A DNA stretch of 64,000 bases, from the NCBI GenBank assembly GCA_965228065.1, contig OZ245788.1:5952001-6016000 (forward strand). The letters are read 5' to 3'. Below the pieces are notes generated by a model, which saw only the letters and a program-made list of their open reading frames with translations, was not told the origin of the DNA and did not search any database. Shown one piece after another: positions 1 to 7,743 of the stretch (position 1 is the stretch's first letter; every line of letters starts with the position of its first letter). The translations under genes were made by a program, and so were the position numbers. The stretch is from Sphingobium_A sp965228065 (GTDB lineage: Bacteria; Pseudomonadota; Alphaproteobacteria; Sphingomonadales; Sphingomonadaceae).

Positions 1-1066
1 TTTCGAACGCGGCCTGGATCAGCTCGTCCAGCCCCTTGCCCGTGGCGCCGGAGACCGCGATCATCGGCACGCCGCGCGCCTGTGCCAATCCCTCGTCGAG
101 CGCCTTGCGTACGCCCTGGAACAGGCTGCTCGGGCCTTCCGCGACATCCCATTTGTTGAGTGCGATCACCAGCGCGCGCCCTTCCTCGAGCACGCGATCG
201 GCGATCTTCAGATCCTGCGCCTCAAGCCCCAGCGTCGAATCGAGCAGCAGCACGACCACTTCGGCGAAGTCGACCGCGCGCAACGCATCGGCCACCGAAA
301 GCTTCTCCAGCTTGTCCTGCACCTTGGCGCGCTTGCGCATGCCCGCAGTGTCGATCAGGCGGAGCGGCCGATCTTTCCATATCAGGTCGATCGCGATCGA
401 ATCGCGCGTGATTCCGGCTTCAGGACCGGTGATCAGCCGTTCCTCACCCAGGATCCGGTTGATCAGTGTCGACTTTCCGGCATTGGGGCGACCGACGACC
501 GCAAGCTTGAGCGGACCGTCCTCGGCATCCTCGTCTTCATCGTCGTACAGATCTTCGTCGTTGGAATCGACGTGCGGCAACAGCGCCTCGAACAGCTCGA
601 CCATGCCCTCGCCATGCTCGGCGCTGAGCTCGACGGGATCGCCAAAGCCCAGCTCCAGCGATTCGAGCACACCGTCATTGCCGGCGCGTCCCTCGGCCTT
701 GTTGGCGACGAGGATGACAGGGGTGTCGCCGGCGCGCAGCCAGCGGCCGATCTCGGCATCGAGCGGAACGAGCCCCACGCGCGAATCGATCATGAACAGC
801 GCGACGTCTGCATCCGCGACAGCCGCTTCGGTCTGCGCGCGCATCCGGCCGGGCAGCGACTGCGGATCCTCGTCTTCGAAGCCGGCAGTGTCGATGATGC
901 GGAATTCGAGGTCGAACAGCTTCCCTTCGCCCTCCCGCCGATCGCGGGTCACGCCGGGGCGATCGTCGACCAGCGCGATCTTCTTGCCGACCAGGCGATT
1001 GAAGAGCGTCGACTTGCCAACATTGGGCCGCCCGACGATGGCAACTGTGGGAATGTGTTTGGGCAT
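1..1066 (-). CDS. der: GTPase Der (EngA), 3' end missing
   Basis: Double-G-domain GTPase needed for 50S ribosome assembly. The minus-strand reading from the ATG at 1066 gives about 355 residues and runs off the window start. The first P-loop GRPNVGKST lies at residues 12-20. A second, GRPNAGKST, lies near residue 190. Both G domains carry a DTAG switch, and the second has an NKWD base-recognition motif near residue 303. An acidic Asp/Glu linker separates the two domains. Der proteins are usually about 440-490 residues, so roughly 100 C-terminal residues (the KH-like domain) lie outside the window. It lies downstream of bamB in the same direction, a common alphaproteobacterial order. The plus-strand ORFs over this region are shadows. 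Confidence 0.97.
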   Translation of the reverse strand, partial: MPKHIPTVAIVGRPNVGKSTLFNRLVGKKIALVDDRPGVTRDRREGEGKLFDLEFRIIDTAGFEDEDPQSLPGRMRAQTEAAVADADVALFMIDSRVGLVPLDAEIGRWLRAGDTPVILVANKAEGRAGNDGVLESLELGFGDPVELSAEHGEGMVELFEALLPHVDSNDEDLYDDEDEDAEDGPLKLAVVGRPNAGKSTLINRILGEERLITGPEAGITRDSIAIDLIWKDRPLRLIDTAGMRKRAKVQDKLEKLSVADALRAVDFAEVVVLLLDSTLGLEAQDLKIADRVLEEGRALVIALNKWDVAEGPSSLFQGVRKALDEGLAQARGVPMIAVSGATGKGLDELIQAAFE

Positions 1067-1101
1067 TTGAGCGCGATAGGCGCTAACGCGTCCAGACTAA
1101 A

Positions 1102-1124
1102 CCCCTCCCTTTAAAAGGGAGGGG
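1102..1124 (-). terminator. Palindrome between bamB and der
   Basis: Arms 1102-1112 and 1114-1124 are perfect 11-bp complements around a single A. On the minus strand the hairpin is followed by TTTAG. It sits in the 66-bp gap between the bamB stop and the der start, so it may attenuate or end bamB transcription. The T-run is short, so it is a weak terminator at best. Confidence 0.4.
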
Positions 1125-1132
1125 GCTCGCCA

Positions 1133-2503
1133 TCATTTCCAGGCGGTGATCCGACCGCTATTGTCGAGTATGTACAGCATATTGCCGGCCACCACGGGCG
1201 GCAGATAGATCGGCTTGTTGAGATCGGTGCGGCTCTGAACGCTGCCGTCGGTCGGCGATGCGTAGAGCAGATCGCCAGTGGTGCTGGTCAGCACCAAGCG
1301 ATTGCCGGCCAGAACGGGGCCTTGCCAGAACATCGGCCCCTTCTTGTCCTTCTCGTCGCGATAGCGCGGCAACTGGCTGCTCCAGCGGACCTTGCCGTTG
1401 ATGCGCGAGACGCAGAGCAATTTGGCCTCGTCGGTGACGACGAACAGCCATTCGCCGACCACCCAGGGAGTCGCGATGCCGGCCACGTTGAGTTCCCACA
1501 GCCGCTGACCGGTGACGAGTTCGAGCGAGACCATGCGCCCGCCCAGGCCGACCGCGAACACACGGCCCTGGTCGATCACCGGATCGGCATCGACATCGCT
1601 CAACGACGCCACCGCCGTCGAGATGCTGGTCCGCGACAGCGCGTCCTGCCAGACTTCCTGACCGTTCTCGTAACGATAGGCGGAAAGCTCGCCCGACGAA
1701 TAACCGCCGATCACCGTGCCCTGCGCCACCGCCGGCGTCGCAATGCCGAAGATGCCCGCGCTTTCCAGCGTACCCGAGCGGGACCATTCCTGATTGCCGT
1801 CGCTCGCGCGCAATGCGTAGATCTGATTGTCCTGGCTCATCGCATAGACATTGCCGTTGCCGACGCCCGGCGCGCCGCGCAGCGGTCCGCCCGGGCGCTT
1901 CTTCCAGATCTGTTCGCCGGTCTTGGCATTGAATGCGACGACGTCGCCAATGCCGTTTGTCGCGAAGACCTTGCCATCCTCATAGCTGGCACCGCCGCCG
2001 AACAGCGATCCGGAATTGCCGGTCATCTCGCCGCTCCAGAAGCTCAGACCGCCCGCCACGTCCTTGGCGTCGCCGATCTGGACTTCCCACAATTTGGCGC
2101 CGGTGACCGCATCGAACGCACGCAGCTTTGCGCGCGTGTCGACCACGAACAGCTTGCCTTCCGCCACGATCGGCGACGAACCAAGCCGCTCATATTTGTT
2201 GGCGCCGGAAATTTCGGCGGACCAGACCTGGCTGACGCTCTCGCCAAGCGCCAGATGCCCCATCGACTTGGAGGCGTTGCCGCCAGGCTGACTCCATTCC
2301 GCGTTGGCGACCGGCAACGGCAGGACGACCGCAACGTCGGCGATCGACGGATCGACCTCCACGCCAGTCTCCGACGTGAGCACGGGAACGCGCTGCCCGA
2401 TCGTGGGGGTCTTGGGCTTGGTGTCGCCACCCTTGAAAACGCCGCACCCGCTCAACAGCGCCGCCAGCGAACCCGCCAGCGCAACACTCCGCAAAAGCTT
2501 CAT
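1133..2503 (-). CDS. bamB: Outer-membrane assembly lipoprotein BamB
   Basis: 456 residues. A lipoprotein signal peptide ends in the lipobox LSGC, with Cys20 as the lipidation site, so the protein is an outer-membrane lipoprotein facing the periplasm. The rest consists of PQQ-type beta-propeller blades with recurring motifs such as VFAVDTRAKLRAFDAVTGAKLWE-like turns (each blade shows a G-x-x-x-W pattern). BamB assists BamA in inserting outer-membrane beta-barrels. Its ATG overlaps the stop of the upstream YfgM-like gene (TAATG at 2505-2501), implying translational coupling. This pairing with der downstream is typical of proteobacteria. Length is normal for alphaproteobacterial BamB. Confidence 0.93.
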   Translation of the reverse strand: MKLLRSVALAGSLAALLSGCGVFKGGDTKPKTPTIGQRVPVLTSETGVEVDPSIADVAVVLPLPVANAEWSQPGGNASKSMGHLALGESVSQVWSAEISGANKYERLGSSPIVAEGKLFVVDTRAKLRAFDAVTGAKLWEVQIGDAKDVAGGLSFWSGEMTGNSGSLFGGGASYEDGKVFATNGIGDVVAFNAKTGEQIWKKRPGGPLRGAPGVGNGNVYAMSQDNQIYALRASDGNQEWSRSGTLESAGIFGIATPAVAQGTVIGGYSSGELSAYRYENGQEVWQDALSRTSISTAVASLSDVDADPVIDQGRVFAVGLGGRMVSLELVTGQRLWELNVAGIATPWVVGEWLFVVTDEAKLLCVSRINGKVRWSSQLPRYRDEKDKKGPMFWQGPVLAGNRLVLTSTTGDLLYASPTDGSVQSRTDLNKPIYLPPVVAGNMLYILDNSGRITAWK

Positions 2504-3201
2504 TACTTCTTCTCTCCGTCCGGCTGAGCGACCGCATCCACACCCAATAGGCCCGCCATCTGAACCGCGCGTTGACGGATCGACTCGGGCACCGCCTGAT
2601 CATTGGCGATGTCACCGAAAAGCGGGCCGGCGAGGTTGGGCTTGTTGAGATTGAGATAGGCAATGGCGACCATCTCGCCCGCGCTGCCGAACCAGGGATT
2701 GCCCTTGACTGCGAGCGGCTTCAGTCGCGTTACCACATCCTGCGGTTTCAGCGTGTCATATTCGGCTGCCGTCCAGCGGACGAGCGCCAGATCGCGATAG
2801 GGCTTGGCCAGGCTCTCATCCTCGGCCACCGCCTTGTAGCCGGCGATCGCCGACTTCAGGTCGTTCGCCTTGAGGCGCAGCCCCGCAGCGCCAAGCTTGG
2901 CGGCGGCGCGATATGCCGCGATATTGCTGTCCTCGAAGGGCTTCAGCTTCTGCTCCGCCCCCTGGGAACGCCCTTCCGACAGATCGGTGAAGATCTTCGC
3001 GACGACTTCGCCGTCCGCGCCGGCCTTCTTGGTCTGCTCATGCTGCCACCAAAGCCACCCGCCGAACGCACCCAGCGCCACGACCACGCCGACGAGCATC
3101 CAGCGCCCCCAGCGCTGCCATACGGTTGCAATCTGATCGCGACGGACCTCTTCGTCCACCTCGCGCAGAAAGGCTTCACTGGTCGGGGGTGTGGATGCCA
3201 C
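2503..3201 (-). CDS. YfgM-like tetratricopeptide membrane protein
   Basis: 232 residues from a GTG start at 3201 with GGAG six bases upstream. One transmembrane segment lies at about residues 32-52, after a short charged cytoplasmic N-terminus. The periplasmic remainder is Ala/Leu-rich helical repeats typical of the TPR_21/YfgM family, an ancillary subunit of the SecYEG translocon and periplasmic chaperone network. The stop overlaps the bamB start. Location next to bamB and der matches the E. coli yfgM-bamB-der order and supports the assignment. The precise partner in this organism is inferred. Confidence 0.8.
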   Translation of the reverse strand: MASTPPTSEAFLREVDEEVRRDQIATVWQRWGRWMLVGVVVALGAFGGWLWWQHEQTKKAGADGEVVAKIFTDLSEGRSQGAEQKLKPFEDSNIAAYRAAAKLGAAGLRLKANDLKSAIAGYKAVAEDESLAKPYRDLALVRWTAAEYDTLKPQDVVTRLKPLAVKGNPWFGSAGEMVAIAYLNLNKPNLAGPLFGDIANDQAVPESIRQRAVQMAGLLGVDAVAQPDGEKK

Positions 3202-3307
3202 TTGGGACTCCGGTCAAAAGGTGATCTGGTACGAAAAATTCGGCGGACCCTAGTGCGGATTCCGCCAAAGGGGAAGCGGGCCGGTACCGGCTTTCTGAAG
3301 CGAGCTT

Positions 3308-4168
3308 TCAGGGCTTGGGCTGGTAAGTCTGTTCGGGCCCCGGGAAGCTGCGCGCGCGAACCTCCTCGGCATAGCGGCCGGCCGCAGTGTCGATCCGCTC
3401 GGCCAGATCGTCATAACGCTTCACGAAGCGCGCGGTACGCTCGAACATGCCGAGCATATCGTCGATCACCAGCACCTGGCCGTCGCAATCCGCCGATGCG
3501 CCGATTCCGATGGTTGGGCATGAGACCTCGGCGGTGACGGCCTTGGCGAGCGGCTCGATCACGCCCTCCACCACGATCGAAAAGGCGCCAGCATCGGCGA
3601 TCGCGCGCGCATCGGCGATGATCTTGGCATGTTCCGAATTGGTGCGGCCGCGCGCGCCATAGCCGCCCAGCGCGTTCACCGCTTGCGGTGTCAGGCCGAT
3701 ATGGCCGACCACGGGAATACCGCGCGCCGCCAGGAACGCGACGGTCGGCGCCATCGCCTCACCGCCTTCCAGCTTGACTGCAGCGGCACCGGTTTCCGCC
3801 ATGATCCGCGATGCCGACATGAAGGCCTGTTCGGGGCTCGCTTCATAGCTGCCGAACGGCATGTCGATCACCACCACCGCGTGATAGCTGCCGCGCACGA
3901 CCGCGGCGCCATGCGCGCACATCATGTCGAGCGTCACGCCAAGCGTGGAGGGCAGCCCGTAGATCACCTGCCCCAGGCTGTCGCCGACCAGCAGCATGTC
4001 GCAATGCCGGTCGAGGATCTGCGCCATGCGCGCCGTATAGGCGGTCAGCATGACGATCGGATCCTTGCCCTTGCGGGCCTGGATCTGCGGCACGGTCATG
4101 CGCTTCATCGGCGCCGGCGTGGGATGCGCGCGGCTGGTGGAGGTGTCGAGTTGATAGGTCGTGGACAT
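3308..4168 (-). CDS. panB: 3-methyl-2-oxobutanoate hydroxymethyltransferase
   Basis: 286 residues. PanB transfers a hydroxymethyl group from 5,10-methylene-tetrahydrofolate to alpha-ketoisovalerate to give ketopantoate, the first step to pantothenate and CoA. Visible family signatures are MLTAYTARMAQILD, LLVGDSLGQV (Mg-binding Asp63), MPFGSYE, AVKLEGG, PVVGHIGLTPQ and PTIGIGAS. The start at 4168 has AGAGG six bases upstream. An extra Ser/Thr/Pro-rich N-terminus of about 20 residues precedes the canonical MKRMTVPQI beginning, so an internal start at Met21 cannot be excluded. No pan gene lies next to it; it stands alone between yfgM and a divergent regulator. Confidence 0.95.
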   Translation of the reverse strand: MSTTYQLDTSTSRAHPTPAPMKRMTVPQIQARKGKDPIVMLTAYTARMAQILDRHCDMLLVGDSLGQVIYGLPSTLGVTLDMMCAHGAAVVRGSYHAVVVIDMPFGSYEASPEQAFMSASRIMAETGAAAVKLEGGEAMAPTVAFLAARGIPVVGHIGLTPQAVNALGGYGARGRTNSEHAKIIADARAIADAGAFSIVVEGVIEPLAKAVTAEVSCPTIGIGASADCDGQVLVIDDMLGMFERTARFVKRYDDLAERIDTAAGRYAEEVRARSFPGPEQTYQPKP

Positions 4169-4236
4169 GACGCGCCTCTAGCGTCCCGACGACGCCACCG
4201 CCAGCGTGGCGACGTCAAATGTCATCACAGTTTGTC

Positions 4237-4262
4237 TTTATGTTATCCATGATTAACATAAA
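4237..4262. promoter_or_regulatory. Operator-like dyad upstream of xre gene
   Basis: TTTATGTTA (4237-4245) and TAACATAAA (4254-4262) are perfect 9-bp inverted arms around an 8-bp spacer. The site lies 65 bp before the Xre regulator start and 69 bp before the divergent panB start. It is much more A+T-rich than its surroundings. Autoregulation by the adjacent HTH protein is inferred. Confidence 0.5.
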
Positions 4263-4326
4263 GTAGGAAATAGTCGACAAATGGAGCGTGGAGCATGGCG
4301 CGTTTGCGGATCAAGAAGGAGTCGTG

Positions 4327-4548
4327 ATGGCCGGCGCGCGCGTCACCAATTGCATCCGCACGCTGCGCTTCCTGTCCGGCGAAATGACGCAAAGCGAACT
4401 CGCCGAGCGCATCGGCGTCACCCGTCAGACGGTTGCGGCGATCGAACAGGGCCGGTCCTCGCCGTCACTCGAAGCCGCATTCCGCATCGCCCAGGTGTTC
4501 GACAAGCCGCTCGATCAGGTGTTCGGATGGGACGGCGGCGCTATTTGA
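4327..4548 (+). CDS. Small Xre-family HTH regulator
   Basis: 73 residues from ATG 4327, chosen because AAGGAG lies five bases upstream; an in-frame ATG at 4288 has no such site. Almost the whole protein is one helix-turn-helix domain: MTQSELAERIGVTRQTVAAI is the HTH core, followed by EQGRSSPSLEAAFRIA and a C-terminal FDKPLDQVFGW typical of the YgzD/compact Cro-like regulators. No ligand domain is present. The stop overlaps the convergent GDPD gene by 8 bp. The dyad at 4237-4262 is a plausible autoregulatory site. Confidence 0.85.
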   Translation: MAGARVTNCIRTLRFLSGEMTQSELAERIGVTRQTVAAIEQGRSSPSLEAAFRIAQVFDKPLDQVFGWDGGAI

Positions 4549-5602
4549 GCGCGGCCACGGCGATACCGGGGAAATCGCTGAATACACCGTCGACGCCCAG
4601 AGCCGCGAACTGACGGATCTCCGCCGCCAGATCGCCGGCATTGCGTGGGTCGATGCCCTTGCGCATCTCCAGCGGCAGGAAGTAATTCTCGGCGCGGAAG
4701 GTCCAGACATGAACCTTGAGCCCCGCCGCATGCGCGTCCTGGACCAGGCTGGTCGACGTGCCCGAACGGCCGAGCAGGGTGCGCGGTACGATCATCTCCT
4801 TGGAAACACCCACGCCGTCGGCGACCTTCGCCACATCGGCCAGCCCCGCGGGCGTCGCCAGTTCGGCATAGGTCCGGCCCGATCCATCGGCGGGGCCGCC
4901 GCTGGCATCCATCAGGAAGATCAGCCGCAATCCCGTCAGCCCGCGCAACGTCTTGAGATTCTCCAGCTCGAACGACTGGATGAAAACCGGATCCACCTTC
5001 GTCTTATAGCCGTTCTTCGCCAGCAGCGCCGCGAGCGGCGCTTCGAGCGCCAGTCCGATCGATCGGAAATAGCTGGGATGCTTGGTCTCGGGATAGATAC
5101 CGATCCGCCGACCAGCGCCCTTCTCCTTCGACTTGGCGAGATCGATGATCTCCTGGAAGGTCGGGATCGCGAACTGCCCGTCATATTTCGAATTGGCCGG
5201 CCGCAGCATCGGCAGCCTTTCCTTCGCGCGCAGCGTCTTCAGCTCGGCAAGCGTGAAATCCTCGGTGAACCAGCCGGTCACCGACTGGCCATCGATCGTC
5301 TTCGTCGCCTTGCGGCCTGCAAATTCGGCGTGATCGGCGACATCGGTGGTGCCGGAGATCTCATTCTCGTGGCGCGCCACCAGCACGCCATCCTTCGTCA
5401 TCACCAGGTCGGGCTCGATGAAGTCGGCCCCCTGCTCAATGGCGAGCGTATAGGATGCGATCGTGTGTTCCGGCCGCTCGCCGCTGGCGCCGCGATGCGC
5501 GATCACGATCGGATTGGCAGACGCGGGAGACGTGGCAGGCGCAGGCGCGGTCATCGCGACCCCAAATATACCGGTAATCAGCACAAGACCATAGACGCGC
5601 AT
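4541..5602 (-). CDS. Secreted glycerophosphodiester phosphodiesterase
   Basis: 353 residues from ATG 5602, preceded by GAGGTG six bases upstream. The longer ORF reading to 5767 lacks a signal sequence at its N-terminus and is not preferred. A Sec signal peptide covers about residues 1-29. The GDPD fold follows: IAHRGASGERPEHT (His36, Arg37), FIEPD (Glu63, Asp65) and ARHEN (His78) are the metal-binding and catalytic residues of the GlpQ/UgpQ family, and a late WTF motif (VHVWTF) is present. The enzyme hydrolyses deacylated phospholipids to glycerol-3-phosphate and an alcohol in the periplasm. No glp transporter lies nearby. Confidence 0.92.
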   Translation of the reverse strand: MRVYGLVLITGIFGVAMTAPAPATSPASANPIVIAHRGASGERPEHTIASYTLAIEQGADFIEPDLVMTKDGVLVARHENEISGTTDVADHAEFAGRKATKTIDGQSVTGWFTEDFTLAELKTLRAKERLPMLRPANSKYDGQFAIPTFQEIIDLAKSKEKGAGRRIGIYPETKHPSYFRSIGLALEAPLAALLAKNGYKTKVDPVFIQSFELENLKTLRGLTGLRLIFLMDASGGPADGSGRTYAELATPAGLADVAKVADGVGVSKEMIVPRTLLGRSGTSTSLVQDAHAAGLKVHVWTFRAENYFLPLEMRKGIDPRNAGDLAAEIRQFAALGVDGVFSDFPGIAVAALK

Positions 5603-5695
5603 GTCACACCTCAATTCTTCGGTTGCGCGTCTAGATGGCGCTGATGACAGGTTCATGGCGCATGTCGGCCCATCGGCGTTAACCCTTTCCGTCGC

Positions 5696-5723
5696 TTTAC
5701 AACCGGCAACAGCGCGGTAGAAC
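5696..5723 (+). promoter_or_regulatory. Predicted sigma70-type promoter for candidate sRNA
   Basis: TTTACA at 5696-5701 and TAGAAC at 5718-5723 are separated by 16 bp. The predicted start near 5730 leads straight into the structured stretch that ends in a strong terminator. This is a sequence guess only. Confidence 0.35.
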
Positions 5724-5729
5724 GCCGCC

Positions 5730-5850
5730 CATGCGCTCGAGGACCGTAAATTTCCGAGGTAATGCAATCCGCTTTAGCGGGTGGCCTCGACGCATGCTCT
5801 GAACGAGCAAAGCCCGATCGAGCCCCCGCCAGCGATGGTCGGGGGTTTTT
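5730..5850 (+). ncRNA. Candidate small RNA ending in intrinsic terminator
   Basis: A roughly 120-nt non-coding stretch with three consecutive helices. CGAGG (5755-5759) pairs with CCTCG (5785-5789) and encloses CCGC-TTTA-GCGG (5769-5780). GCTC-TGAAC-GAGC follows. The last helix is CCCCCG-CCA (5823-5831), a GCGA tetraloop, then TGG and CGGGGG (to 5845) with one bulge, followed by five T residues. The final element is a textbook rho-independent terminator with nothing coding in front of it. It lies 55 bp before the RNA-ligase-like gene, so it could be a leader attenuator or riboswitch for that gene rather than a free sRNA. I do not recognise it as a known family. Confidence 0.5.
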
Positions 5851-5905
5851 CATAAGTCCACGTCATTGCTGTCAGGCCGATCCCTTACCGGATGCGAGAA
5901 AAGCA

Positions 5906-6120
5906 ATGACGACCGACCAAAGACACCCTGCCAGAACGATGACGTTCGAAGACCTGCTTTCCGCGCGTAGACGGCGCGCGCGCAGCGCGCCGTCTACGCG
6001 CGGGGCGACGGCAACGGCCTTCTGCTATGGTGCTACACGCCGCGCTGCGTTTATGATTCGCTCTGGTCGCCCCATTCGACGCTTGCCCGCGGGCTGATCG
6101 TCGATCCGGCCGCACGGCGC
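5906..6120 (+). pseudogene. Out-of-frame 5' part of RNA-ligase-like gene
   Basis: From ATG 5906 (or ATG 5939) the frame reads MTTDQRHPARTMTFEDLL, a plausible RNA-ligase N-terminus. From about 5971 the convincing coding frame is one base different and encodes GLLLWCYTPRCVYDSLW and ARGLIVDP, conserved family sequence continuing directly into 6121. That frame has TAG at 5968 and no ATG, GTG or TTG until 6121. The change of frame falls in the palindrome at 5961-6003. One base missing (or two added) there would join the two parts. It may be a real mutation or an assembly error at a GC hairpin. Confidence 0.65.
5961..6003. repeat. Perfect 19-bp palindrome inside coding region
   Basis: Arms 5961-5979 and 5985-6003 are exactly complementary over 19 bp around a 5-nt GCGCA loop, and are almost entirely G+C. 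It coincides with the frame break in the RNA-ligase-like gene. Such hairpins cause both replication slippage and sequencing errors. Confidence 0.9.
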
Positions 6121-7038
6121 GTGCTCGCTACGCCCTTCCCCAAATTCTTCAACCTGGGCGAGAGCGGAGAGAGTTTCCCCGACCGGCCGTTCGAAGTGTT
6201 CGAGAAGCTCGACGGCAGCCTGATCATCCTGTTCCACCATCAGGGACAGTGGCGCACCGCGACCAAGGGCGCGTTCGATTCGCCGCAGGCCCTGTGGGCG
6301 GCGAAACGCCTTGCAACGCTCGATCTGTCGGCGCTGGATCCGGATACGACTTATCTCGCCGAAGCGATCTATCCGGAGAACCGGATCGTCGTTCCCTATT
6401 CGGAGACGGGGCTCGTGCTGCTCGCCGCCTATGACGGCGACGGGTTCGAACTGTCCTATGACGCGCTCAACGAGGTTGCCGCGCGGCTCTCGTGGCGCGC
6501 GGCCATGCGGCATGCCTTCGAGAGCGAGCGGGATCTCGTGCGTCATGCGGCGCAGCTGCCGAAAACCGAGGAGGGCTATGTCGTCCGCTTCGCGGACGGT
6601 CTGCGGCTGAAGATCAAGGGCTCCGAGTATTGCCGGGTTCATGCGCTGATCTCGCGCGTGACGCCGATCGCCATCTGGGAAGCCATGAATGCAGGCGCCG
6701 ACATGACAGCGATGCGTGCAGATCTGCCGGAGGAATTCTGGGGAGACTTCGACGACATCCGCGCGCTGATCGGGGCTCGGCTGGACCAGCGTGTCGCCGA
6801 AATCCGCGCGGCAACCGCGGCGACCCAGCATTTGTCCGACAAGGAGATCGGGTTGGGCGCCGGCGGGCTCGATCGGGAAACCAGGCCGCTGGTCTTCTTC
6901 TGCCGCAAGTCCGGGAATGATTTCCCCGACAGACGGGCCCGCGAAATCCTGATGCGCTGGGTCAGGCCGACCAACAACGCGCTTCCAGGCTATACCGCGT
7001 CCTACGCCATGGCACGCATGCTTGAGGAAGCGGGCTGA
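6121..7038 (+). CDS. T4 RnlA-like RNA ligase, N-terminus lost or frameshifted
   Basis: 305 residues as an intact ORF from GTG 6121. Nucleotidyltransferase motifs are clear: motif I KLDGSL (Lys29 is the expected adenylated lysine), a TYLAEAIYPENRIVVPY segment with Glu81 near motif III, motif IV EGYVVRF (151-157) and motif V LKIK (163-166). This pattern matches RNA ligases of the T4 Rnl1/RnlA type, which seal RNA 3'-OH and 5'-phosphate ends using ATP. About 40-50 additional N-terminal residues are encoded upstream in this frame without a start codon. The GTG has no good ribosome binding site, so full-length expression would need correction of the upstream frame. No RNA kinase/phosphatase or tRNA nuclease is adjacent. 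Confidence 0.8.
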   Translation: MLATPFPKFFNLGESGESFPDRPFEVFEKLDGSLIILFHHQGQWRTATKGAFDSPQALWAAKRLATLDLSALDPDTTYLAEAIYPENRIVVPYSETGLVLLAAYDGDGFELSYDALNEVAARLSWRAAMRHAFESERDLVRHAAQLPKTEEGYVVRFADGLRLKIKGSEYCRVHALISRVTPIAIWEAMNAGADMTAMRADLPEEFWGDFDDIRALIGARLDQRVAEIRAATAATQHLSDKEIGLGAGGLDRETRPLVFFCRKSGNDFPDRRAREILMRWVRPTNNALPGYTASYAMARMLEEAG

Positions 7039-7058
7039 ATAATGCGCGGTCGCCGGCT

Positions 7059-7129
7059 GGAGTCGCTCCGGTTCATGCCGAACCGGACCGACTCCGGATT
7101 TGAACCATCATTCCGGCACAAGCGGGAAT
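7059..7129. terminator. Two hairpins between convergent genes
   Basis: Arms 7059-7073 and 7081-7095 pair over 15 bp with one mismatch. A second hairpin pairs CATTCCGGC (7108-7116) with GCGGGAATG (7121-7129), one mismatch. They lie between the convergent RNA-ligase and ArsC-like genes and probably end transcription from both sides. The CATTCC/GGGAATG type is a common extragenic palindrome in this group. Confidence 0.55.
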
Positions 7130-7146
7130 GACGACAAGAATGCCTG

Positions 7147-7503
7147 TCAGGCGCGCGGCAGGCCTGCAGCCTCGTAACGCTCGGGCTTGAAGGCGACGAT
7201 CGTCTCGCCACCCAGGTCGAGCACCGGCCGCTTGATCATCGACGGGTTGGCCATCATCAGCGCGACAGCCTTGTCGTCATCGATGCCCTGCTTGTCGGCA
7301 TCGGGCAGCGCGCGGAAGGTGGTGCCGGCACGGTTGAGGATCGTTTCCCAGCCATGTTCGGCCACCCAGCCGCGCAGCTTGGCTTCATCGGCGCCCAGCG
7401 CCTTATAGTCGTGAAAATCATAGGCGACGCCGTGGCTCTCCAGCCAGGTCCGCGCCTTCTTGATCGTGTCGCAATTCTTGATGCCGTACATTGTAATGGT
7501 CAC
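7147..7503 (-). CDS. ArsC-family reductase, YffB/Spx-type
   Basis: 118 residues from GTG 7503 with GGGAG upstream; ATG at residue 5 is an alternative. The thioredoxin-like ArsC fold begins TMYGIKNCDTIKKA with the single catalytic Cys11, and later has LNRAGTTFRAL and MIKRPVL with the conserved Arg-Pro. The family includes E. coli YffB and Bacillus Spx. Sequence fits the YffB branch rather than detoxifying arsenate reductase, and no ars operon is nearby. It is last in a four-gene minus-strand cluster, 3 bp after the preceding stop. Confidence 0.88.
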   Translation of the reverse strand: MTITMYGIKNCDTIKKARTWLESHGVAYDFHDYKALGADEAKLRGWVAEHGWETILNRAGTTFRALPDADKQGIDDDKAVALMMANPSMIKRPVLDLGGETIVAFKPERYEAAGLPRA

Positions 7504-7506
7504 GCT

Positions 7507-7743
7507 TTACTCCCGCTCACCAAATTCCGAGACGATCCTGCTGCCGCCGCGCAACAACCGGCCGCCGGCATGTGCCTCGCACGCATCCTCAGCTTCCTGC
7601 ACGGTCTGGAAGGTGCCGAGCTTCTCCCAGCCATACCAGCGGCGATGCTGGGCGATATACCAGTCGGTCCAGGTGCGGCCGCTGAAGATTGCCTCAAGCA
7701 CCGATTTGCGCTGATGAATCACGCGATACCGGGTTTTCGTCAC
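7507..7743 (-). CDS. Small conserved-looking hypothetical protein
   Basis: 78 residues from GTG 7743, whose first bases overlap the upstream GNAT stop (GTGA). The protein is rich in aromatic and charged residues (WTDWYIAQHRRWYGWEKLG, then EAEDACEAH). No transmembrane or signal segment is visible. The tight overlaps on both sides argue that it is translated. I do not recognise a family. Confidence 0.7.
   Translation of the reverse strand: MTKTRYRVIHQRKSVLEAIFSGRTWTDWYIAQHRRWYGWEKLGTFQTVQEAEDACEAHAGGRLLRGGSRIVSEFGERE

Noticed and set aside
36..1114. Plus-strand ORFs over the first kilobase
   Set aside because: They are shadows of the minus-strand der gene, whose motifs are conserved. Plus-strand readings are Ser/Pro/Arg-rich and match nothing.
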